Positions 25,944 to 33,434 of a stretch of DNA of 64,000 nucleotides are shown piece by piece; position 1 is the first letter of the stretch; each line of letters opens with the position of its first letter. Under the pieces are notes generated by a model. The model saw only the letters and a list, made by a program, of their open reading frames with translations. It did no database searches and was not told the DNA's origin. Made by a program: the position numbers and the translations under genes. This DNA is from an uncultured Clostridia bacterium (GTDB taxonomy: Bacteria; Bacillota; Clostridia; Christensenellales; Borkfalkiaceae). The stretch covers positions 84,372-148,371 of the forward strand of contig CAMUBY010000003.1 in NCBI GenBank assembly GCA_947087265.1, in the 5' to 3' direction.

Positions 25944-26634
25944 GAACCACCTCGTAAACCGCAATGCCGAGCGCAACGGACGCGTTCAGCGAATTGACTT
26001 TTCCGAATAACGGAATGGAAAGCACTTTATCGCACTTTTCCTGCGTAAGGCGTTTGACGCCGCTGTCCTCTCCCCCCACGACGAGCGCGACCTTCCCCGT
26101 GAGTTTATTTGCGTAAATACTTTCGCCGCCTGCCTCTAACGCGTAAATCCAGTAACCCATTTTTTTGAGTTCGTCGATTGCATAGTTGATAGACGGCACT
26201 TTGGCAACGCCGATATGTTCCGCCGCGCCTGCCGAAATACGGATGACCGCCTCGGTAACGCTCGCGCCCTTTGCTTTGGGAATGATAACGCCCGCCGCGC
26301 CCGCGCATTCCGCAACGCGCAGAATACTGCCTAAATTGTGTACGTCCTCGATGCCGTCGCAAAGCACCAGAAGGCTGTTTTCGCCCTTGTCGAGCGAATA
26401 TAAATCGGAATAGACGAAATCGGTCGTAAAGGCAATCACGCCCTGATGCCGCTTTTCTTCGCTCTCTTTATCGAGTATTTTTCTGTCTACAAACTGTACG
26501 CGGATATTCTTCCTGCGCGCCTCGGCAAAGATTTTACCTAAACTGCCCTGCGCGCTCTTTTCGAGCAAAATTTTATCGACGGTCTTATCTGTTTTCAGAA
26601 GTTCCAAAACGGCGTTTCTGCCTTCCGTTTTCAT
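25927..26634 (-). CDS. rlmB: TrmH/SpoU-family 2'-O-ribose methyltransferase, RlmB-like
   Basis: The 235-residue SPOUT enzyme likely methylates the 2'-OH of a guanosine in 23S rRNA (position 2251 in E. coli numbering). It has the N-terminal substrate-binding domain (EGRNAVLELLKTDKTVDKILL) and the knotted SAM domain with DGIEDVHNLGSILRVAECAG, VVGGEDSGVKRLTQEKCD and IPLFGKVNSLNASVALGIAVYE. These are motifs 1, 2 and 3 of the family. It overlaps mrnC by 4 bases (ATGA) and sigH by 17, so the three genes are coupled. Confidence 0.93.
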   Translation of the reverse strand: MKTEGRNAVLELLKTDKTVDKILLEKSAQGSLGKIFAEARRKNIRVQFVDRKILDKESEEKRHQGVIAFTTDFVYSDLYSLDKGENSLLVLCDGIEDVHNLGSILRVAECAGAAGVIIPKAKGASVTEAVIRISAGAAEHIGVAKVPSINYAIDELKKMGYWIYALEAGGESIYANKLTGKVALVVGGEDSGVKRLTQEKCDKVLSIPLFGKVNSLNASVALGIAVYEVVRARQA

Positions 26635-27038
26635 ACGTTTTCCCCGTCCTTTTCCGTAAAAAATAATTCCTCTATACGCGCCGTCTGCCCTGTGAGATAC
26701 AGATAGCCGACGACAGCCTCGAACCCCGTAGAACGGATATATTCCGCAACGGTTGCATTCTTGCTCTTGGTCGGTTTTTTCGCGTTTCTGCCGCGGCGGT
26801 AAATCTCCCCCTCCGCTTCCGTGAGTTCGGGAAGAATGCGACTCAGCGCGTCGCTCTGTCCGTGCGCCGAAACGAGTTCGCTCGCAAGGCGGTTGAGTTC
26901 GCCCGTGTGCGTATGCCCGCTCAGCGCAAGCCGCTCCCGCACGAGAAGCGTAAACACGGCGTCGCCTACAAACGCGAGCACAACGGGATTCATTTGTTTC
27001 GCCCTGTTTTCATCGATAGGCACATTCAAAGGTAGCAT
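26631..27038 (-). CDS. mrnC: Mini-ribonuclease III
   Basis: The 135-residue protein is an RNase III catalytic domain without the double-stranded RNA-binding domain; in B. subtilis it matures 23S rRNA ends. The signature region NPVVLAFVGDAVFTLLVRERL carries the catalytic Asp, and the second acidic motif is the region TEAEGEIYRRGRNAKK with EYIRSTGFEAVVGYLYL. I place the start at ATG 27038. A TTGTCA-17-TATAAT promoter ends only 7 bases before it, so the mRNA would be leaderless; longer frames would lie upstream of transcription. It is the first gene of mrnC-rlmB-sigH-dnaX-ybaB-recR-gpsA. Confidence 0.9.
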   Translation of the reverse strand: MLPLNVPIDENRAKQMNPVVLAFVGDAVFTLLVRERLALSGHTHTGELNRLASELVSAHGQSDALSRILPELTEAEGEIYRRGRNAKKPTKSKNATVAEYIRSTGFEAVVGYLYLTGQTARIEELFFTEKDGENV

Positions 27039-27045
27039 TTTCCAT

Positions 27046-27074
27046 ATTATAGCACAAGGGAAGCAAAATGACAA
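27046..27074 (-). promoter_or_regulatory. Promoter of the mrnC operon, start codon at +1
   Basis: TTGTCA and TATAAT on the minus strand with a 17-base spacer. Seven bases separate the -10 box from the mrnC ATG. Confidence 0.75.
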
Positions 27075-27123
27075 GCATTCCGAAACAAACTGTAACAAAA
27101 CAAAAAATGTTTGAAAAAATCGT

Positions 27124-27152
27124 TTGCAATTTTTGCAAAAAAAAATTATAAT
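27124..27152 (+). promoter_or_regulatory. Promoter of the cation/proton antiporter gene
   Basis: TTGCAA and TATAAT with a 17-base spacer, 43 bases upstream of the ATG. The -35 box lies in a small palindrome (TTTGCAATTTTTGCAAA). Confidence 0.65.
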
Positions 27153-27195
27153 AAACTGTGGGTTGTAAATTTTAACATACGAAACGGAGATTGTA

Positions 27196-28659
27196 ATGGA
27201 AGGCGTATTTCACATTGACAGCGGAGTCGGATTTGCCGTAATTTTAGCAATTATCCTGCTCTCCACAAAATTATTCGGTTTGCTGTTCCGCAAACTCGGA
27301 TTGCCGCAAGTACTCGGCTATATCATCGCAGGGCTCTTAATCGGACCTGCTATCTTCGGCGAACTGTGCGGATATTCGCTCATCGGCTTTACGAAACTTG
27401 ACAGCGAAGGAAACATCGTCAAAGCATACAAATGCTTATTCCTGCTTTCAGGCAGCGGAGAAGGCGGTGCGTTCTCGCTCGGGAAAGACGGACTTGAAAT
27501 CTTCTCCAAAATCGGCGTTTTGCTCCTGCTGTTCTCTACGGGACTCGAAACGAATCTGAAAGAACTCAAAAAGACGGGGCTTGCCGCAACGCTCATTGCC
27601 TGCGCGGGCGTTGCCGTTCCCATGGTGCTCGGCATTCTCATCTGCCTGCCCTTCGGAAATATCGGACTCGGCGCCAAAAACATTTATAACTGCATTTTCG
27701 TAGGCGCGATTTTAACGGCGACCTCGGTTGCGATTACCGTTTCCGTTTTGAAGGAACTCGGCAAAATTTCTTCCAAACTCGGCACGACGATTGTTTCGGC
27801 GGCGATTATCGACGACGTTATCGGCATCATCGTGCTTTCGGTTGTGACAGGCATTGCGAAATCGGGTTCGAGCACGGCAACGGGCGGCTTTGAAGGCTTT
27901 AAGGCGACCTGGTACGGCACCATTATTATGATTATTGCGTTCTTCGTAGTGGCGATTGCGCTCGGGTTCGGGCTTTCCAAACTCTTCCGCTGGCTGGAAA
28001 AGAAATGGCCGCAGACGCGCAGAATCCCCGTGTTCTCGCTTGCAATGTGCTTCTTCTATGCCTGGGTTGCGGAAGAAGTGTTCGGCGTTGCGGATATTAC
28101 GGGCGCGTTCCTTGCAGGTCTCATTCTTTCGACGGCGCACCACGCGAGCGAATATACGGATAAGAAAGTAGAAGTCAATACCTATACCATGTTCGCCCCC
28201 GTGTTCTTTGCCAATATCGGTATTGCGAATATTTCCTTCCTCGGCATGAACGGCTGGCTCGTTCTCTTCTCATTCCTTGCCGTACTGATGGGACTCATCG
28301 GAAAAATTGTCGGCTGCGGCGCCGTTGCCAAATGCTTCAAGTACAAATGGCGCGAAAGCGCGATTGCCGGCGTCGGCATGATGGCACGCGGCGAAGTTGC
28401 ACTGATAGTCACCGCTACGGCGGTCAGCGCGGGCTTACCCGAACAATTCATGATTATGACAGTGCTTTTGATTTTAATTTCTTCGGTACTCACCCCTATC
28501 TTCTTAAAACTCCTCTATAAAGAAAAGAAACCGCCCCAGGGAGGCGCGGCAGAGGGCGAACCTCAAACGGAGGAAACAGGCGACTTCGCGGAGGAACTTC
28601 CCGAAACGGAAGTACCCGGAGACGCGCCGCAACCTGCGGAAAGCACGGCTCAAAATTAA
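27196..28659 (+). CDS. Cation:proton antiporter, CPA2/KefB type
   Basis: The 487-residue membrane protein has about 12-13 helices. It matches the Na+/H+ exchanger domain of the CPA2 family: LGYIIAGLLIGPAIFG near residue 42, LLLFSTGLETNLKELK near 115, the ion-site segment SAAIIDDVIGIIVLS near 200 with two adjacent aspartates, and AFLAGLILS near 305. There is no TrkA-N/RCK domain; the last 50 residues are a Pro/Glu-rich cytoplasmic tail. It should exchange Na+ or K+ for protons and so control pH and ion balance. GGAG precedes the ATG. It is monocistronic. Confidence 0.9.
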   Translation: MEGVFHIDSGVGFAVILAIILLSTKLFGLLFRKLGLPQVLGYIIAGLLIGPAIFGELCGYSLIGFTKLDSEGNIVKAYKCLFLLSGSGEGGAFSLGKDGLEIFSKIGVLLLLFSTGLETNLKELKKTGLAATLIACAGVAVPMVLGILICLPFGNIGLGAKNIYNCIFVGAILTATSVAITVSVLKELGKISSKLGTTIVSAAIIDDVIGIIVLSVVTGIAKSGSSTATGGFEGFKATWYGTIIMIIAFFVVAIALGFGLSKLFRWLEKKWPQTRRIPVFSLAMCFFYAWVAEEVFGVADITGAFLAGLILSTAHHASEYTDKKVEVNTYTMFAPVFFANIGIANISFLGMNGWLVLFSFLAVLMGLIGKIVGCGAVAKCFKYKWRESAIAGVGMMARGEVALIVTATAVSAGLPEQFMIMTVLLILISSVLTPIFLKLLYKEKKPPQGGAAEGEPQTEETGDFAEELPETEVPGDAPQPAESTAQN

Positions 28660-28670
28660 ATTTTATAAGA

Positions 28671-28697
28671 AAGGCGCGCCGTGTTCGGCGCGCCTTG
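28671..28697. terminator. Terminator of the antiporter gene
   Basis: An 11-bp stem (AAGGCGCGCCG and complement) with a 4-base loop is followed by GTTTTTTG on the plus strand. Confidence 0.8.
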
Positions 28698-28713
28698 TTT
28701 TTTGTTTTGATTT

Positions 28714-28735
28714 GTGCGCCGTCGGCGCACTTTTT
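28714..28735. terminator. Second hairpin between the antiporter gene and glmS
   Basis: GTGCGCC pairs with GGCGCAC across a 3-base loop, followed by TTTTTATT on the plus strand. It may back up the antiporter terminator. Confidence 0.5.
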
Positions 28736-28736
28736 A

Positions 28737-30503
28737 TTATTCCACCGTAACGCTCTTTGCAAGGTTACGCGGTTTATCGGGATTGTTACCGCGCGCAATC
28801 GAAACGTAATACGCAAGCGCCTGCAAGGGCAATACCGAAAGCACGGGCGAAAACTCCTCTTTGCACGCGGGAATGAGCACGGAAGCCGAAACCTCTTTGC
28901 GCGTACAGTATTCCTCGAAACAAGTAATGAGAAACACCTTCGCGCCGCGCGCATACACTTCGTGAACGGCGTTCATCGTTTTATCTGCGCACGCGCGTTG
29001 GGTAATTACGGCAACGACGGGCGTGCTCGAATCGACAAGCGCGAGCGTTCCGTGTTTGAGTTCTCCCGCCGCATACCCCTCGCTCGGAAGGTAAGTGATT
29101 TCTTTAAGTTTCAGACTCCCTTCGAGCGAACTCGCATAATCGGCGCCGCGTCCCAAAAAGAACACGCTCCGCGCGCCTAAAAAATGCGGCACCCAGCCGC
29201 GTACTTCTTCGCACGCTTCTTCCGCACACTTTACCTTTTCAAGCAATGCGGTAATCTCCGTCAGGCACCCCTGCCGCCCCTTTGCCTGCGCAAGAGCTGA
29301 CGCAAGCGAATACAGCAACACGATTTGCGCGTTAAAACTCTTGGTTGCCGCCACCGCCACTTCGCGCCCTGCGTTGGTGGGCAGAACGCAATCGGCAATG
29401 CGCGTGAGCGAGGAATACGCAACGTTCGTTACGGCGGCAAGATACGCCCCCTTACTCTTTGCAAGTTCCGCCGCCGCAAGCGTATCCGCCGTTTCTCCGC
29501 TTTGGCTGACGGCAATGACAAGCGTATGCGCCCGCACAATCGGGTTGAGGTAGCGGTACTCGCTCGCAATGCAAACCTCCACCGGAACGCGGCAGAGCGA
29601 TTCTATCGCGTATTTGGCGCACAGTCCGCTATGGTATGCCGTACCGCAAGCGATGATTTGTATCTGCCCGGTATCTTTGAGAACTCCGTAAAATTCACGG
29701 TACGCCTCCACCGTAAAATCGTAAACGGACTTTTTAAGCACTTCGGGAATTTCCGCCATTTCCTTGCGCATGAAATGACGGTAGCCCTTTTTATCGGGCG
29801 TTTCCTCTTCCGCGTCGTATTCTATTTTTTCCTTACGAATTTGCGTAAGATTGCAATCGAAAAAGTGAACCGTATCCGTAAGCAACGCAAACTCGCCGTC
29901 TTCGAGCGCGTAAACGTCGACGCCCGCGGCGGCAATTGCGGAAATATCGCTTGCGGCAAACACTTCTCCCTGCCCGATACCGACCACCAGCGGACTTGCT
30001 TTTCTGGCGCAGACGATACCGTGAAATTCCTCGCACAAAACGGCGAGAGCATAGGAGCCTTTCAAACGCCGCGTTGCGCTTTGAACGGCGGAAAGCAAAT
30101 TCCCCTCATAGTAAAAAGAAATCAGATGCGCGATGACTTCGCTGTCCGTTTCGGATGCAAACGCCTCGCCGCGTGCGCGGCATTCCTCTTTGAGTTCGAA
30201 CTCGTTTTCGATGATACCGTTATGCACGACGGCAATGTTTTTGTAAACGTGCGGGTGAGCGTTACTTTCGGAAGGCGCGCCGTGCGTTGCCCAGCGCGTA
30301 TGCCCGATGCCAGAATTTCCTTTGAGTTCCTTTGCGGAAAAAAGTTCGGATACCCTTCCCTTTCTGCGTACCACATTCAGTTTGCCGTCGTTTATGACGG
30401 CAATGCCTGCCGAATCGTAACCGCGGTATTCGAGTTTTTCAAGACCGCCGAGCAGTACGGGCGCGGCGTTTTTTGTTCCCACGTATCCAACGATTCCGCA
30501 CAT
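28737..30503 (-). CDS. glmS: Glutamine-fructose-6-phosphate aminotransferase
   Basis: The 588-residue enzyme makes glucosamine-6-phosphate, the entry to peptidoglycan amino sugars. The glutaminase domain begins with the nucleophile Cys2 (MCGIVGYVG) and has EYRGYDSAGIAV and GIGHTRWATHGAPSESNAHPH. The C-terminal part has two SIS domains (AVSQSGETADTLAAAE and FFLGRGADYASSLEGSLKLKE) and ends in PRNLAKSVTVE, the standard tail. The ATG overlaps the glmM stop by one base (TGATG), so there is no room for a separate glmS ribozyme leader. Confidence 0.97.
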   Translation of the reverse strand: MCGIVGYVGTKNAAPVLLGGLEKLEYRGYDSAGIAVINDGKLNVVRRKGRVSELFSAKELKGNSGIGHTRWATHGAPSESNAHPHVYKNIAVVHNGIIENEFELKEECRARGEAFASETDSEVIAHLISFYYEGNLLSAVQSATRRLKGSYALAVLCEEFHGIVCARKASPLVVGIGQGEVFAASDISAIAAAGVDVYALEDGEFALLTDTVHFFDCNLTQIRKEKIEYDAEEETPDKKGYRHFMRKEMAEIPEVLKKSVYDFTVEAYREFYGVLKDTGQIQIIACGTAYHSGLCAKYAIESLCRVPVEVCIASEYRYLNPIVRAHTLVIAVSQSGETADTLAAAELAKSKGAYLAAVTNVAYSSLTRIADCVLPTNAGREVAVAATKSFNAQIVLLYSLASALAQAKGRQGCLTEITALLEKVKCAEEACEEVRGWVPHFLGARSVFFLGRGADYASSLEGSLKLKEITYLPSEGYAAGELKHGTLALVDSSTPVVAVITQRACADKTMNAVHEVYARGAKVFLITCFEEYCTRKEVSASVLIPACKEEFSPVLSVLPLQALAYYVSIARGNNPDKPRNLAKSVTVE

Positions 30504-31843
30504 CAGATTCCCTCCCCCGCCGCTTTGGCGGCGCTTGCCACGCGCATAGCCGCCTCTTCGCAGACGGCCGCATTTTCCCCCTCGGCAAGTATTCTTACTA
30601 CGGGCTCCGTTCCCGAAGCGCGCAGTAAAATTCTGCCGCCTTGAAGCAAGCGTTCCGCCTCTTTCACGGCGTCTTTTACTTCCGCACTGTTGAGCACGGC
30701 GTGTTTATCCCGAACGCGGACGTTCGTCGTCTTTTGTGAAAACCGTACCAATCCCTTCGTAAGACAGGAGAGCGGACACTTGCTCTCCAATACGATTTCC
30801 GCAATTTTCAAAGCGGTCAGGATTCCGTCGCCCGTACTTGCGTATTTGCGGAAAATAATATGCCCCGATTGCTCGCCGCCTAACTGGTAGCCGCGCCGCA
30901 GCATTTCGTCGTACACGTTTTTATCGCCAACGTCCGTAACGCTTAGCGCAATGCCATGCGCGTTGAGAGAACGCTTTAAGCCGAGATTGCTCATCACGGT
31001 AGCCGCAATTCCGCCGCCGTCCAACTCGCCGCGCTCGCTCAGATATTTGGCGCAAACGTAGAGGATTCCGTCGCCGTCAACGACTTCGCCGCGTTCGTCT
31101 ACGCAGATACAGCGGTCGGCGTCGCCGTCAAACGCGAAACCCAAATCAAGCGAATTGGCAAGCACCAACGCCTGCAATTTTTCGGGGTGCGTGGAACCGC
31201 AATCGGTATTGATGTTGACGCCGTTCGGACTTACCCCCGTGGAATAAACCTGCGCGCCGAGCGCATCGAACACCGCTTTAGAAATTGCCCACGCGCTGCC
31301 GTTGGCGCAATCCAGCCCCACGCGAAGCCCCCGAAAAGAAGTGCGCGGCAAAGAAAGCAGATAAGCAAGATAACGGTTTCTGCCCGCGACGTAATCGACG
31401 GTGCGCCCGATACCCTCGCCCACGGCAAGCGGAAGCGTTCCGCCGTCGAGGTACTCCTCCACAAGGCACAAAACGTTCTCTTCCATCTTTTCGCCCGCAC
31501 TGTTCATGAGTTTGATGCCGTTATCCGAATAGGGATTATGGCTTGCGGAAATCATGACGCCGCAATCGAAATTATCCGTGCGCGTTACGAAGGATACGGA
31601 CGGCGTTGTGGTAACGTGAAGCAGATAAACGTCCGCACCCGAAGCGGTTGCGCCTGCCGTGAGCGCGTATTCAAACATATACGAGGAAAGCCGCGTATCT
31701 TTTCCGACGACGATTTTCGGGCGTTCGTTTTTGCCCTTTGCGTAGTACCGACCGAGGTATCTGCCCACTCTGAACGCGTGTATGGCGGTGAGCGTTTCGT
31801 TTGCCTGACCGCGAAACCCGTCCGTTCCGAAATATTTGCTCAA
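30503..31843 (-). CDS. glmM: Phosphoglucosamine mutase
   Basis: The 446-residue enzyme converts glucosamine-6-P to glucosamine-1-P, the step after GlmS. It starts with KYFGTDGFRGQANETLT and has the active-site serine loop ISASHNPYSDNGIKL, the metal loop AFDGDADRCICVDERG and the sugar loop GGEQSGHIIF. The C-terminal phosphate loop is RASGTEPVVRILAEG. I use the TTG at 31843: GGAGG lies 5 bases upstream, and the length then equals that of the family. The longer frame reaches into the glpK terminator. A weak TAAAAT near 31877 may be its -10 box. Confidence 0.95.
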   Translation of the reverse strand: MSKYFGTDGFRGQANETLTAIHAFRVGRYLGRYYAKGKNERPKIVVGKDTRLSSYMFEYALTAGATASGADVYLLHVTTTPSVSFVTRTDNFDCGVMISASHNPYSDNGIKLMNSAGEKMEENVLCLVEEYLDGGTLPLAVGEGIGRTVDYVAGRNRYLAYLLSLPRTSFRGLRVGLDCANGSAWAISKAVFDALGAQVYSTGVSPNGVNINTDCGSTHPEKLQALVLANSLDLGFAFDGDADRCICVDERGEVVDGDGILYVCAKYLSERGELDGGGIAATVMSNLGLKRSLNAHGIALSVTDVGDKNVYDEMLRRGYQLGGEQSGHIIFRKYASTGDGILTALKIAEIVLESKCPLSCLTKGLVRFSQKTTNVRVRDKHAVLNSAEVKDAVKEAERLLQGGRILLRASGTEPVVRILAEGENAAVCEEAAMRVASAAKAAGEGI

Positions 31844-31905
31844 ATTCCCCTCCGACGCGCATACCGCACGTATCGCCATTTTATGCGCGCAAACAAATTT
31901 GCGTG

Positions 31906-31938
31906 CAAAAGCGCGCCCGTTCATTCGGGCGCGCTTTT
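31906..31938 (-). terminator. Terminator of glpK
   Basis: AAAAGCGCGCCCG pairs with CGGGCGCGCTTTT over a 6-base loop, 17 bases past the glpK stop. The T-run is short (TTTT). Confidence 0.7.
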
Positions 31939-31955
31939 GCACATCGCATATTCTT

Positions 31956-33422
31956 TTATAACAACGTTCGTTCCACCGCGCGGCGGTATTCCTGATAAAA
32001 CCGTTCGTATTCCTCCCTATCGCCCTGCGGCGTAAAGATACGCTCCGAACTTCTCATGCGCGGAATATCTTGTGCGGAAATCAACCCCAAAGAAACCGCG
32101 CACATAAGCGCCGCGCCGAGCGCGGTACTTTCGCGCTCCACGGGGCGGTTGATACTCACGCCCAAAACGTTTGCCTGAAACTGCATTAAAAAGTTATTCG
32201 CCGAAGCGCCGCCGTCGCATTTGAGCTCGCGCAGACAAATTCCGCTGTCCTCTTCCATACAGCAAGACAAATCTCTCGCGGCGTATGCAATACTTTCGAG
32301 TACGGCGCGCACCATGTGAGCGCGTCCAGTACTGCGCGTTAGTCCTGTAAAAAGTCCGCGCGCGTCGGGATTCCAATAGGGCGCGCCGAGCCCCGTAAAC
32401 GCTGGCACGAAATACACGCCGCCGTTGCTTGTTACGCTCTCCGCAACCGCTTCGCTCTCCGCGCTCGTTTTCAACAGTCCCAAGCCGTCGCGCAGCCATT
32501 GCACCGCACTGCCTGCGTTGAACGCACTGCCTTCCAATGCATAAACCGTTTTACCGCCTGCCGAATAACCGATTGTCGTAAGCATTCCGCGCTTGGACTC
32601 TGCGCAGGTTTCCCCCGTATTGAAGAGCAGAAACAGCCCCGTACCGTAAGTAATTTTGCCGTCGCCCTCGCCCAAACAACCCTGCCCGAACAGAGCGGCT
32701 TGCTGGTCGCCCAGAACGCCTGCAATCGGAATACGCTTTCCTGCAATTTCCGTTTCGCCGAAACGCGCGTCCGAAGCGTAAACCTCGGGCAATATTTCGC
32801 ACGGAAGCCCGAATATATTTAACAGTTCCCTATCCCAATCAAGCGTCTTGATATTGAACAGCATAGTACGCGAAGCGTTCGTAACGTCGGTTGCGAATAC
32901 GCGCCCCTCGGTGAGCTTATAAACCAAATAGCAATCTATCGTGCCTGCCGAAAGCCTGCCCTGTTCAAGCAGTGTTCGGGCTTCCGGTACGTTATCGAGT
33001 ACCCAGCGGATTTTACTTGCGGAAAAGTACGCGTCCGGCACCAACCCCGTACGTTCGCGTATTTTGCGAACGGATTCTTTGGAAATCGCGGCGCAGTATT
33101 CGCTCGTGCGGCGGCATTGCCACACAATGGCAGGGCAGACGGGCTCGCCCGTTTCCCTATCCCAAACCACAACCGTTTCGCGCTGGTTCGTAATGCCGAT
33201 ACCGGCTATGTTTTCCGCGCCGGCGAAGCGCACGCACTCGTTCAGGCAGTACGCTGCTTTATAATAAATTTCGTTGGCGTCCTGTTCTACCCAGCCCGGT
33301 TTCGGAAAGCTTTGCTTGATTTCCTGGCTTGCGCCGTGCACAAACTTTCCCGTTTTCAACTCATAAACGAATGCGCGGACGCTGGTCGTACCCGCGTCGA
33401 GCGCAAGAATATATTTCATCAT
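31956..33422 (-). CDS. glpK: Glycerol kinase
   Basis: The 488-residue FGGY-family kinase makes sn-glycerol-3-phosphate from glycerol. Motifs are YILALDAGTTSVRAFVYE (phosphate 1), ITNQRETVVVWDRETGEP, WQCRRTSEYC, AGVLGDQQAALFGQGC and GLGAPYWNPDARGLFTGLTR. The C-terminal adenosine motif is LKCDGGASANNFLMQFQ. The two tandem ATGs have only a weak GAAGAAA site. The gene starts 12 bases after the stop of the DUF2207 gene, so it is probably expressed from the lemA promoter. No glycerol facilitator is in view. Confidence 0.96.
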   Translation of the reverse strand: MMKYILALDAGTTSVRAFVYELKTGKFVHGASQEIKQSFPKPGWVEQDANEIYYKAAYCLNECVRFAGAENIAGIGITNQRETVVVWDRETGEPVCPAIVWQCRRTSEYCAAISKESVRKIRERTGLVPDAYFSASKIRWVLDNVPEARTLLEQGRLSAGTIDCYLVYKLTEGRVFATDVTNASRTMLFNIKTLDWDRELLNIFGLPCEILPEVYASDARFGETEIAGKRIPIAGVLGDQQAALFGQGCLGEGDGKITYGTGLFLLFNTGETCAESKRGMLTTIGYSAGGKTVYALEGSAFNAGSAVQWLRDGLGLLKTSAESEAVAESVTSNGGVYFVPAFTGLGAPYWNPDARGLFTGLTRSTGRAHMVRAVLESIAYAARDLSCCMEEDSGICLRELKCDGGASANNFLMQFQANVLGVSINRPVERESTALGAALMCAVSLGLISAQDIPRMRSSERIFTPQGDREEYERFYQEYRRAVERTLL

Positions 33423-33434
33423 TTTCTTCGTAAA

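Noticed and set aside
29325..30644. 439-codon plus-strand frame opposite glmS
   Set aside because: Shadow of glmS, crossing the glmM boundary, no domain.
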